From the NCBI GenBank assembly GCA_958510875.1, contig OY294070.1, forward strand, positions 16,173,631-16,237,630: DNA of 64,000 bases. Reading direction: 5' to 3'. The stretch comes from Endomychus coccineus. Taxonomy: Eukaryota > Arthropoda > Insecta > Coleoptera > Endomychidae. The notes below the pieces were generated by a model. It was not told the origin of the DNA. It was given only the letters and a program-made list of their open reading frames with translations, and did not search any database. Shown here in pieces: positions 10,805 through 21,029 of this stretch. A program made the translations under genes and the position numbers. Within the stretch, counting starts at the first letter, position 1; each line of letters begins with the position of its first letter.

Positions 10805-11908
10805 ATGGATTATTCATCTGATGAAGAACTTCCACAAGAAATCGTGCAAGCAGCTACAGATGCGAACTTAGAGTTATTGCCAACGAAATCTAAACAAAGG
10901 TATGAGAAGCAATACACGAGTTTTATTGAATGGTGCAACAATAAAAAAGTGAAAACACCAAATAAAGAAGAATATGGGCAAGATATTCAATGTTGAAGAG
11001 TGTATTCAAAGTAAAGCAAAATTTGGATATTAGCAAATTTTACAAAATAACTGCATTCATTAAAAAACAGAATGTCGGTTTTCGACCGAAAAAGGCCAAA
11101 ATCTTCACTCAAGAAGACGTTTCAAAATTTATGACTGAAGCACCCGATGACATATACCTCATGATTAAGTTAGTAGCAATTTTTGGATTAGCTGGTGCTT
11201 GCAGACGAGAAGAGCTGACAAAACTCACCATTGACGACATAGACGACAAAGAAAACCTGATAATTGTTAATATCAAGGATTCCAAAAATCATTCCTCTAG
11301 ATCCTTCGTGATATCTGAAGAAGCAAATGATGGTTATTTTTTGAACGTATACAGAAATTATGTACATTTACGTCCAAAAGAGACTCCTCACCGTCGTTTA
11401 TTCTTGTATTACAAAAGTGGAAAATGTACTGTGCAATGTGTAGGAATCAATACCATAGGAAAGATACCCTCCGAAATAGCAGTATATCTGCGCCTTCAAA
11501 ATCCAGAGCTTTACACTGGTCACAGCTTCAGGCGTTCCTCAGCCACTTTACTTGCTGACTGTGGTGTGGGTATAACTAATATCAAACGCCTAGGAGGATG
11601 GAAATCGACTTCAGTTGCAGAGGGGTATTTAGAAGACTCCACCAATCGAAAAAAAAGAAATGTCCAACAAAATTCTCAATTTGAACACTACATCGTCTTC
11701 CGGGTGCATTTTAGAACCATCCACGTCTATATCGATCGGCGACGATTTGATGCCTGTGCCTGCACATTCGATTTCTTTCGATAATGTATTGCCCGAGTTA
11801 CCTTCTTCTTCAGGAAATCAGCCATCTTCAAAAAATATGCTGGCTTCCGCTATAAATTTACATAATGCATCAAATTGTACATTTACAATAAATATTACGA
11901 ATAATTAG
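10805..11908 (+). pseudogene. Crypton-like tyrosine recombinase, broken
   Basis: A tyrosine recombinase (phage-integrase fold) that would catalyse site-specific DNA integration. The N-terminal piece (10805-10993) contains KSKQRYEKQYTSFIEWC, the SAM-like DNA-binding domain. A short deletion or frame change near 10995 joins it to LKSVFKVKQNLDISKFYKI. The catalytic domain follows: LAGACRREEL (first Arg), YTGHSFRRSSA (HxxR), LGGWKSTSVAEGYLEDS (Trp and nucleophile Tyr), so R-H-R-W-Y is complete. Near 11652 a run of eight A shifts the frame; the natural tail continues in the other frame to 11908 (SFDNVLPELPSSSGNQPSS ... TFTINITNN). Order and motifs fit insect Cryptons. Two lesions, both possibly homopolymer or junction errors, leave activity open. 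Confidence 0.8.
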
Positions 11909-12006
11909 TGGATAGAAAATGTTACTCTTGTTAGTTGTTTCCATTTGCATGAATAAATAATTGAAAAAATGAATTTGTTTCCTACGCTTGTAGAAAAAGT
12001 ATTGTT

Positions 12007-12124
12007 CCTAACTCATGCGGAAAGTGTCTTTCCCGCACTCGACTGCTTACCCGAACTCCGCTCCGCGTCGTTCGGGTTAACGGCAGTCGCGTGCGGGAAA
12101 GCATCACTTTCCGCACTTGTTAGG
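12007..12124. repeat. 118-bp near-perfect palindrome
   Basis: CCTAAC...GTTAGG hairpin. The arms contain GCGGAAAGTG/CACTTTCCGC, CTTTCCCGCAC/GTGCGGGAAAG, GACTGC/GCAGTC and CCCGAAC/GTTCGGG, around a short CCGCTCCGCG loop region. It lies 100 bp downstream of the plus recombinase and shares GTGCGGGAAA with the hairpins at 10.4 kb. Confidence 0.85.
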
Positions 12125-12129
12125 AAAAT

Positions 12130-12505
12130 TACAATTACAATGCTGGTTGTCATGCTTTCAAAAGTTAGGTTCCGTTTTGTCGCTGGAAAAGTTAGGGCAA
12201 ACTTTTTTAGCTGTCATAATGACAAAACACCGCGACATATGGCATTTTTAGTGCATGAATTAAATTGTCAGTGGAAAATCACAATTACATAAATCTCAGT
12301 AGTATTTGAGATGTTATAATGTTTATAATATTAGTCGGATTCATTCCAATTATTTGTTAGTTATTACGCTTAAATAAAATTTTCTGCGTATTATACTTGT
12401 CATTATGCTTTAGCTTGCAAGTAAATAAAACCGAGTTATTACCATTCTGTCTTTTTATCCAACTTATCACAACAACAATAAGAACAATAAGCCATTAGCT
12501 ATCGC
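12130..12505. other. no recognisable feature
   Basis: AT-rich, with a small inverted pair near 12210-12232 (GTCATAATGAC). Possibly the outer flank of the recombinase element. Nothing coding seen. Confidence 0.3.
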
Positions 12506-12506
12506 T

Positions 12507-12528
12507 GGCCGTAGTTTGAAGATCCCTG
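12507..12528 (-). mobile_element. possible hAT terminus
   Basis: Read on the minus strand it starts CAGGGATCTTCAAACTACGG, which matches the usual style of hAT terminal repeats. No partner end was found, so this is weak. Confidence 0.3.
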
Positions 12529-12779
12529 CCTTAGAGTAAGACATATGTCTTTCTGATGACCAATCGATTCCAAGTCATGTCCCATCATTCCATACGCCCC
12601 CACAGTCTGGTCGCAATGAACTAACTCCAGTTGTTGTCGGTTGGGATAGTCCCTAAAGTATGTTAAAATTTATTCAGCCAGACGTGGGACTTTTACAAAC
12701 GCAATAGCTACTCAGCCAATTTATTCCGCCACTACAGATACGAGACGTAAGAAAGAAAATACGAACATCAGTTTCAATT

Positions 12780-13165
12780 TACACAGCAGAAGGGGGTGGC
12801 GACGACGACGTTAGTTTGGGAGTGTTGTCGAAGAACTGCGCTCCGGGGTCTTGACGTAACCAAGTAAGCAGCCACTAGCCGTGAGAGGGTCAATGTACGG
12901 AGTTTTTTGCTCCGTCTGTAATAGTGAAGTCTGGTGCTGGGCGAGCCCGTCTCAGGCTTCCTCTTGACGATGTCTCTAGCGATTTCAAGAGAGAAAGTGT
13001 GTGTGATGCTGTGATGCAGGTTCTTCGCCCGAACTGTGACTGACAGTGACACTGGCCCGAGACAGAAATCGGGCGACTCGGGACTCGCCCACGGCCGGTA
13101 CGTTTTGTATGTTCGGCTGTTTGGGCTTGGGTATTACGTAATGTTATTTGAATAAACTCGTGCAT
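12780..13165. other. GC-rich island, unidentified
   Basis: Markedly GC-richer than its surroundings, with several CpGs. Two overlapping minus-strand frames are open but look like composition effects: no domain and many Arg/Ser/Thr residues. It could be a TE terminal region or a host promoter. I cannot decide. Confidence 0.3.
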
Positions 13166-13929
13166 TTTACTTTCAGTCGGTTTATTCTTACAAATGGAAA
13201 GTACGTTATATTTTTAAACAGGATAATATATCTGTCATCGACTATGTAATTAGCCTTCTAACTAGCCAATATAATGAATGAGTATTGATATGGAAAAGGT
13301 GTCCACTTGTTGAAAATTGTTTTAAATTTGTAAACAGGTGAATCACACTAACAAGAATAGTGCATTAACATCCAGTGGCAGCTCCTCGAAGGAGGCTAAG
13401 GAGGCTCAGCCTCCTCACCAATTTATCTTAATGATCATTCTCCATTTTATTTCCTGTTTCTCTGATAATTCTTTGAATTTTACAATTAATTCCCCGTTCT
13501 CAGTAGTTATTTTTAATCTGGCAACAGTGGCCAGAGGCTAGATTCTCTATATATATCTCAAACGCTAAATACGAGTGGTCAACACAGTTGCCGTTTTTCC
13601 AACCAGTTCAATTCACAAATAGGGTAAAACAGCGAATATGGCAACAGTCTATGGAGGCTAGCTTCTCGTACGCTCCCGGCGGCAACGAGGTATAGATCTC
13701 GTTGCCCGGCGGTCGTATGAAATACGATTACTTGCCGTCGCTGCAAACTTCGACACGTGCTATGCCAGTTGTTGTTTTTGCTTCGCGAAGCGATGTAAGG
13801 TTAAGTTATAATTTATCTGTTCGGTCGTTCGGTGAGTTAATAACAAAGAGTTCTTTGGTTATTAAACGTTAAACTGAGTAGTGATTTAGTTGCTGAAAAG
13901 ATTAGTGATGAAAGGTATGTTTCAAAATC

Positions 13930-14100
13930 GATGATTTGATACTGATAATTGTAAAAAATATTTATGGTTAACGGGATCTGAGGTACACAATAAATTATAT
14001 TGCTGGTATTGCTTGCTATTTACATCTGATACAACTTCATGTTGGGGGCACTCGGGTTATGATGATTTGAAAAATTCAGCTCGTGGTATAGACAGACATG
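13930..14100 (+). pseudogene. hAT transposase TTF zinc-finger remnant
   Basis: The plus frame reads KKYLWLTGSEVHNKLYCWYC and then LLFTSDTTSCWGHSGYDDLK, the TTF-type zinc finger with paired Cys in LYCWYCLLF and the SGYDDLKN block. It is known from Zaphod/Tip100-like hAT transposases, where it binds DNA. No start codon is kept, and the frame ends soon after. Confidence 0.8.
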
Positions 14101-14284
14101 AAATACATATTACATCGAGTATTAAGTTTAAATTAACCGGTAAACAGAATATTGTTAAAGGATGAAAACATATAATTTGGTAGACAAGAAACTACATTAT
14201 AAACACTTTTTTATGAAATTTTAGATACTATTAAAGGTCAAATTGAGATTCGATTTTCCGATTTACATGAATTGAAGTTTTTTG

Positions 14285-14630
14285 TATAACTTAGTTCTAA
14301 GATATAAATTTTTTGATAAAATAGCACTGCACAATGAATTATGCGTTATATACTCGGATAAAGATACTTTAAGCCAGTACGACATTCACGCCGATCTGAT
14401 AAAATATATGATAGACAATGATTTGCAACAAGTTTTACCTCAGTTTTATAAACTTTGTTTGACAGTCGGCATCGGTGGAGAGATCATTTTCTACTCTCAA
14501 ACGAATTAAAACTTACATGCCAAGTACAATGGGCCAAAATCGTTTATACAATGTTAGTTTAATATCTATTGAAAAAGATTCAGTAAAACACAAAATGATA
14601 CATTTTTTGATAATATTATTGATCATTTTT
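14285..14630 (+). pseudogene. hAT transposase C-terminal dimerisation remnant
   Basis: A first frame (DKIALHNELCVIYSDKD ... QVLPQFYKLCLTV) is followed, after a frame change near 14470, by ERSFSTLKRIKTYM and TMGQNRLYNVSLISIEKD. The ERSFS.LK.IK..MRSTMGQ.RL motif is the C-terminal dimerisation signature of Tip100-type hAT transposases. The catalytic core upstream is missing. Confidence 0.85.
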
Positions 14631-15099
14631 CGCAAACTAAAGACCGTAGAATTCCGTTAACATATAAAAAAAGTTAATAAAATTAATTAAAAAAAACAAA
14701 ATATGAAAAATTCCAAAAAAAAGAAAAAATATTAAAAATCCAAAAAAATTAAAGACAAAAAACGAACAAAAAATTTTTTGCCAACATAAACTCTATGCCT
14801 CCACGTTGGTTCTTGCTGGGTAACAATTAATTTTGTCACTGAAGTAGCTGGTACGGTCGCTGTGCAAAGGTTAAAAGGCTGTGAATAGAGTATATTTTTA
14901 CAAAAACGTTTTATGTCCAGCCTCCTTTCTCAAAAATTCACGAGCCGCCACTGTTAACATCACATAAACATCATTATAATCTTCGGAATCGGAAGAACTT
15001 ATAAAGAATAACAAACTCTCTAATAAAGCAACCTAAATTATAGGTTAAGAACGCTTTAAACACAACTTTGTTTATTATGAAATTAGTTATTAAAGGTAT

Positions 15100-15236
15100 T
15101 TAACCCGAGTTATATCAGATACGCAAGAAGTTAAGGTGGGTACTCCACAGGGCTCCTGCTTATCTCCTACTCTTTCCAATGTATACATTAACGATTTACC
15201 AGAATACGTTCTACCAGCAGGAAACCCATGCTTATG
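15100..15236 (+). pseudogene. non-LTR RT fragment
   Basis: The plus frame reads VKVGTPQGSCLSPTLSNVYI and then NDLPEYVLPAGNPC. The GTPQGS.LSP.L.N.YINDLP block is RT motif 4/5 of Jockey-like non-LTR elements. It stops abruptly at the TTAA insertion site of the next element. No catalytic DD box remains. Confidence 0.75.
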
Positions 15237-15240
15237 TTAA

Positions 15241-15916
15241 ATATCTACATTTTCTTTAAAAAAATACTAGGATATGTTATTGATTCATAGTATTAGAAAC
15301 TGAGGAACAAAGTGAAGCGTACACGGCTGCCGGAGCGTGCGGCGGAGTGGGGGAAACTAATTTCGTGCGTTCAAACACGAATATCGTATATATTTTCACC
15401 TTAGAAGCTAAATAGACTCACAAATATTTTTTTACATTTCTAATAAGTTTTACTTTTACTGTCATTTGAATTATTATTTATCATCAAAACAGTATTTCCT
15501 TGTAATACCTCAAATTGTTTGCTTAGTGAATCATACTGACGTTATGCGCATCTCTTTAACAATTATTTAATCATTTCAGTAAATAATTTTTATGATACAA
15601 AATTAAATAAATCCAACATATTAAGATAAGTTTGAAAATGCATTTATTTACAAAATTATTATAAAATATTTATAAAATGTTTCCAATCAAAGTAGCGGTA
15701 TACAACAGTCTTATATCAGTTTTCACAAGTGTCGCACAATAAGAGCCAAGATATTGAAGATTTTGCAAGCACAAGCTACTTTGAACGCACGAAATCAGTT
15801 TCCTCCACTCCGCCGAACGCTCCGGCAGCCGCGTACGCTTCACATTGTTACTCAATTGCTAATACTATGGATCAATAAAATATATCCTAGTATTTTTTTA
15901 TTGAAAATGTAGGTAT
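15241..15916. mobile_element. TTAA-flanked inverted-repeat element
   Basis: Flanked by TTAA at 15237-15240 and 15917-15920. The ends are inverted (ATATCTACATTTTC and GAAAATGTAGGTAT), and the arms extend about 130 bp to GTGCGTTCAAA/TTTGAACGCAC. Arms include CTGCCGGAGCGTGCGGCGGA and its near-complement. TTAA duplication suggests mobilisation by a piggyBac-type transposase, although the terminal bases are not typical piggyBac. Non-coding. Confidence 0.75.
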
Positions 15917-15920
15917 TTAA

Positions 15921-16715
15921 CATTAACATCCATAACGTACACTTCAGTAAAATGTTTATTGCGTCCTACAGATTTTTTTGAAATAAAAAAATTATCTCTG
16001 ATCCAGAAGGTCGTAGATGAGACATTTTCTTTGGTAATTCGTAAGAAAATGGCAGGAATCGATTTCCGTTAAAGACATTTCCCTAAAATAAAAATTGTAA
16101 GACTTATCTGAAAGAAACATGTTCAAAAAAGATGCAATTTTTTCAAAGTCATTTTTTTATTCTTAAAATTCGGAAAATCGCTATATTTCAATAGCATTAT
16201 AGCACAACTCTTCAAGAAGAAAATAAGCCCAAAATCGTTACTCTAGGACTATCGGCTGAGAAGATCTAGTCAATTTATGAGAGCACCTTTTTTTTTTCAA
16301 AAAATCGATATATTTCGAAAAATTATTAATAAATTGAATTAAAAAAAAATACTTTTTAAGCTTGCCATGGGCTACACGTACAGAAATAACAATTATGGAA
16401 ACGTGATAGTTTAACGACTTCTCGATACCCCGATTTTTAACGGTTTTTTCAATATAACTCGAAAGGTATGAAAGATATCGATAATTATCGGCAGCAAATC
16501 GATAGATCTATTTGATACCTACAACTTTCTCATTCAACTTTTTTCGATCCGAGCTACAGTTTTTTACTTATTTAAGAAAAACCGCTTTTTGCAACTTTGA
16601 CCATTTTTTAGGTTATGTTCACCATTTCGGATCGAGTTGCATGGAACAGAAACTCACCTTTACATTTAATTTCCTATACGCTTCTATTTTTTTTCCCGGT
16701 ATTAATTTCTGCAAG
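15921..16715. other. no assignable feature
   Basis: AT-rich. Contains stretches such as GGTATGAAAGATATCGATAA near 16466 that look repetitive, but no partner occurs in this window. No coding content supported. Confidence 0.3.
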
Positions 16716-16719
16716 CACT

Positions 16720-16840
16720 TCTGTCTATTGCTTGGACTAACAATAGCACGACTTGATGCCGACGTTTCGTCAACCATTACAGATGGCATGTTCAGGGCAG
16801 GCTTGAGGCTTGAACTTCAAGCCTTCGTACGGTATCATTT
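16720..16840 (-). mobile_element. PLE family B terminal repeat fragment
   Basis: A partial copy of the family-B terminal repeat also seen at 33.5, 43.2 and 52.95 kb. It includes a hammerhead-like motif at 16755-16799 (minus) in which the core reads CTGAACA instead of CTGAAGA, so the conserved G8 is changed and self-cleavage is not expected. Confidence 0.7.
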
Positions 16841-17430
16841 TAAAAGGATTACAATAAAAAATATTGCTCACTACACGTCCAGAAATAGATTTTTAGTACA
16901 ACCGTACGCGAAGTGAGTACTTCGCAGGCGTTATACAGTCCGCAAAATTGCAAAGGCCAGCGGCCGCGAAATTAGAAGTTTTTGAAATCGTTGTAACATT
17001 TTTCACACTGTCTTTTAGACTTTTCAGGTACTAAACTCCTAATAGAAGAATCGACTACATCTTTTAACTCCGGAGGAGTGGATGACATTGAACTACCACT
17101 ATCAGACATTATCACAAATTGAAAAAAATGTCAGTACGTAATTCCATAGAAACTCGATTTCCATAGAAACGCTAAGAAAGTAAATCGAAATATTTTGAAT
17201 TTTTAATGACTTTTTCCCGCAATATGTAACTTAATATTTATATTTTTCATGATTGTACAAAAGAAAGTGTTTATATCATGGCCGCGAAATTCTTTAGCAA
17301 TCCTCGAGATTATCTTGCCTCGGCGATAATTATTCTCTCGATTGCTGAAGTGTCCTTTTGCGGACTTGATATAAAAATAACTATTACCGTGCTTGGATGA
17401 GAATTTGTCACACGCTAACGGAAAAATCCT
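16841..17430. other. mostly unassigned; includes a hairpin at 17296-17346
   Basis: A 51-nt imperfect hairpin starts AGCAATC and ends GATTGCT, with inner pairs ATTATC/GATAAT and GCC/GGC. GGCCGCGAAATT occurs at about 16971 and 17280, hinting at an old duplicated unit. No coding content that I can support. Confidence 0.4.
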
Positions 17431-18836
17431 TAGTCGAGTCAAATAGGTATTAAAACAGGCAGACTTACGAAAATCGAAAGATATGGACCGATTGTGATGA
17501 AACAAAGTGCATTCGATTCGGGATGACGTCTAGAAAAAAGCTTACCGGTTAGTTTTTTGTGCAAATTTGTTATTTTTTTTTAAACGAAAAATTGACCAAT
17601 TTTTGGCTAATTATTGGGAAAATTTAGTCGGGGGTTTTTGGGGTCGCTGATTACGATTCTGAACTCAGATTGGCCAAAATCGATCTTCCCAGCTAGTAAT
17701 TGGCCAGTTTAATTGGACAAAATTGATCATTTTTTCTTAATTTCATCGCAAATCGGCAGGAAAAATTATTCGGGGGTTTTCGGAGTCGCTGATTACGAAT
17801 ATGAGGTTTGATTGGCCAAAATCGATCTTCCCAGCTGGTAATTGGCCAGTTTAATTGGACAAAATTGATCATTTTTTCTTAATTTCATCGCAAATAGACA
17901 GGAAAAATTACTCGGGGGTTTTCAGAGTCGCTGATTACGATTCTGAACTCAGATTGGCCAAAATCGATCTTCCCAGCTGGTAATTGGCCAGTTTAATTGG
18001 ACAAAATTGATCATTTATTCTTAAATTCATCGCAAATAGATAGGAAAAATTACTCGGGGTTTTCAGAGTCGCTGATTACGATTCTGAGCTCAGATTGGCC
18101 AAAATCGATCTTCCCAGCTGGTAATTGGCCAGTTTAATTGGACAAAATTGATCATTTTTTCTTAATTTCATCGCAAATAGACAGGAAAAATTATTCGGGG
18201 GTTTTCAGAGTCGCTGAGTACGATTCTGAAGTCAAATTGTCCAAAATCGAACTCCTCAACTGGTAATTGGCAGGTTTAATTGGACAAAATTGACCAATTC
18301 CCAAAATTTCATCAAAACTAACAATTTGACTTCAGAATCGTACTCAGCGACTCCGAAAACCCCCGAGTAATTTTTCCTGTCTATTTGCGATGAAATTAAG
18401 AAAAAATGATCAATTTTGTCCAATTAAACTGGCCAATTACCAGCTGGGAAGATTGATTTTGGCCAATCTGAGTTCAGAATCGTAATCAGGGACCCCAAAA
18501 ACCCCCGAGTGATTTTTCCTGGCTATTTTTGATGAAATTTAAAAAAATGGTCACTTTGTCCAATTAAAGTGGCCAATTACCAACTGGGGAGTTCGATTTT
18601 GGCCAATCTGAGTTCAGAATCGTAATCAGCGACCCCGAAAACCCCCGACTAAATTTTCTCAATAATTAGCCAAAAATTGGTCCATTTTTCGTTTAAGAAA
18701 AAAACAACAAATTTGCACAAAAGAATAACCGGTAAGCTTTTTTCTAGACGTCATTCCGAATCGAATGCACTTTGTTTCATCAAAATCGGTCCATATCTTT
18801 CGATTTTCGTAATGAAATACCTATTTGACTCGACTA
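17431..18836. mobile_element. foldback-like element made of 142-bp repeats
   Basis: The outer ends are inverted (TAGTCGAGTCAAATAGGTAT and ATACCTATTTGACTCGACTA), and the arms carry matching blocks ATCGAAAGATATGGACCG and its complement. Inside are four full direct units (the CGGGGG landmark at 17629, 17771, 17913, 18055, 18196; spacing 141-142 bp). The array then turns over near 18300 into inverted units (landmark ends near 18365, 18507, 18647). Units hold ATTGGCCAAAATCGATCTTC and AATTGGACAAAATTGATCAT. Long inverted repeats composed of shorter direct repeats are characteristic of foldback (FB/TU) elements. A CCT flank occurs on both sides, too short to call a TSD. Confidence 0.8.
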
Positions 18837-18839
18837 CCT

Positions 18840-19890
18840 TATTTCCAGACTCCTAATGAAATATACTATTAATCAATGGTTCCATTTAACGAAAAGAATT
18901 ACTTACCGACGTCATAAGCAAAGTTTACTGTTCTAGAAACAGACAAGTATACAATTCGAAATAGTAGGGTAGTACAAATAAATAACTTAATTGTAATGCA
19001 ACGAATTGAAAAAGTGAAAGCAAAAGCAATTCCGAATATCCTTTTGTTTTACCGAAAAGTGTTATCATCGATTCATTCTGTGCGAAATGAGGATAAAGAA
19101 GTCCCTAATAATTAAAGTCAGAGCAAATGAAAATTGTTCTTGTCTTTCGCTCATTAATTCGGATAATGAAGCGAAGGATAATTTGACCTATCAATTACCG
19201 GAAGCCAAATACGCTTTTATCACGGATTTCTTATCGACATTGGGAGGTGCTCGGCATTCCAGATAGCCTACTAGACAGACAGATACACACTCGTTCTATG
19301 TCTACAAACGATAAAAGTCAGGTGATTGAACCCTGCTCACCAAAACCATTGCCGTCCAATGTTTATTTTTTGCGGTAATCAAACCGCAAGAGAATTGAAT
19401 CAGTCATGGAACATTCCTTGTTTGAGAAAATGCCACGGATTTCGGCATTTCTACTCCGTCGGTGTTGTCTCTGTTTGGAAATTAATTAACTCCAAGTCGC
19501 CGACGACGAGAAAACCTCGCACTGTGCCGTCAGGAGAAGGGTTAATATCACCCGAAAACGTTAGTATCAGCCAAAACTTTCACCGCACTGATATCATTTT
19601 CATTCGGAAAGACAGGATTTCAACATTAAAACATTGTCTAAGTATTATTACATTGTTCTCGACCCATTCTTTTGGTTCTACATCACTTCGTTCCGACTTC
19701 GTCGCGAAGAGTATATTGCATTTACTCAAGTTATTTCTAAAATCGTTAAAAATGTATTAGAAATTCCTTCCCTCATCGAATTTTAAGCCACTTTGAAAAA
19801 ATCCGTCTGTCTGGATGACCGTCATGAAATTCTTGTCTACATGCTGCTCAAATGATACGCGCTTGCAATGGACAGTATATGGGTACTTTC
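18840..19890. other. no recognisable feature; one unassigned open frame
   Basis: A plus-strand frame at 19326-19760 (144 residues) has no domain that I recognise and no relatives in the window. It may be chance or a decayed exon. Confidence 0.3.
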
Positions 19891-19894
19891 TATA

Positions 19895-21023
19895 CAGGTT
19901 GAGTCAGTTATTTTTAGACAAACTCCAACAGGAGATAGAACAAATGTTTTTAAGAAGAAAAGTTCATATAAACATATGTCGTAGAAGGCTTAGTTTTTGA
20001 GATACAGGGTGTTGAAATTGAAAAAACATTCCGTTTTTTGCGAATATCTCCGGAACCGTTTATCGTACAGAAAACAGCTATTGTATGCATTTTCTACTCA
20101 TAGCAAGCTGTGTTCTGTGCGATACATTTTTTCTTTCGGTCATAATTGGTGAAGATTTTGAAGGGGTAGTGGGTGTTTTTCTCCCCAACTTCTACGCCAC
20201 TGGAAAAACTACAGTTTTGAGACAACCATTTGAACCGCCAATTATTCTACACAAAAAAGGTACTCTTGGTCATAAGCTCTAAAAAGGACCGTTTTCGACA
20301 AAAATCAACTTTTATGTTGAAAAACATGGTCAATTCTTTGAAATAAAATTTATTTTTTACTAATGAAACTACATTTATTGAAACTTTATGACAAGTATCA
20401 AAACCAAAAAAAAGACCATGTTTTTTAACATAACAGTTGATTTTTCTCGAAAACGGTGAAATTTAGAGCTTATAACCAGAGTACCTTTTTTGTGTAGAAA
20501 ACATTGGCGGTTCAAACGGGCGTCTCAAAACCGTACTTTTTCCAGTGGCGTGGAAGCTGGGGAGAAAAACACCCACTACCCCTTCAAAATCTTCACCAAT
20601 TATGGCTAAAAAAATCTTTTTTATCACACAAAACATTGCTTACTATGAGTAGAAAATGCTTACAAAAGCTATTTTCTGTAGGATAAACGGTTCTGGAGAT
20701 ATTCGTAAAAAACATTTTTTTTTTCAATTTCAAATCTCGAAAACGAAGTGATTTAGAGAAAAATTGTATATGAAAGACCCACCTTATTTTTCAACAAGGA
20801 ATCACCCGAATCATCGCAGTTATTTATTTACACCCTGTATAATTTTATAGATTGACACTGCAAGCAAATAAATTAATATTAAACTGAATCACATAAATTT
20901 CCCAATTTTAACGAAAATTTTATCTCGAAAACGAAGCCACATATGTTTATAGGAACTTTTCTTCTTAAAAACATCTGTTCTATCTCCTGTTGGAGTTTGT
21001 CTAGAAAAAACTGACTCACCCTG
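19895..21023. mobile_element. foldback element with CAGGGTG ends, copy 1
   Basis: Inverted ends CAGGTTGAGTCAG and CTGACTCACCCTG, flanked by TATA on both sides (19891-19894, 21024-21027). The arms are long: AACAGGAGATAGAAC, CAACTTCTACGCCACTGGAA and AAAATCTTCACCAATTATG all have inverted partners. The right arm carries about 230 bp of extra sequence (about 20720-20950) absent from the other copy at 49.06-49.99 kb. Non-coding; frames in it are palindrome artefacts. Confidence 0.85.
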
Positions 21024-21029
21024 TATAGT

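Larger units (their letters stand above)
13373..14953 (+). mobile_element. hAT element (Tip100/Zaphod type), internally deleted
   Basis: The ends are CAGTGGC and GCCACTG, flanked by the exact 8-bp TSD TTAACATC at 13365-13372 and 14954-14961. An 8-bp TSD with CAGTGGC ends is diagnostic of hAT transposons. The interior keeps two transposase scraps on the plus strand: a TTF-type zinc finger and the C-terminal dimerisation region. Length is 1581 bp, against roughly 3-4 kb for autonomous members, so the middle is lost and mobility would need a transposase in trans. Confidence 0.9.

Noticed and set aside
12774..13165. Two overlapping minus frames (92 and 91 residues)
   Set aside because: Different frames of the same GC-rich stretch, rich in Arg/Ser/Thr, with no domain; likely a composition effect.
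16512..16916. 134-residue plus frame as a gene
   Set aside because: Its 3' half is a non-coding PLE-B terminal repeat, and the first half is AT-rich with no domain.
17629..18650. Regularly spaced repeats as a CRISPR array
   Set aside because: Units are 142 bp and continuous without unique spacers, reverse direction midway and lie in a foldback element of a eukaryote-like genome.
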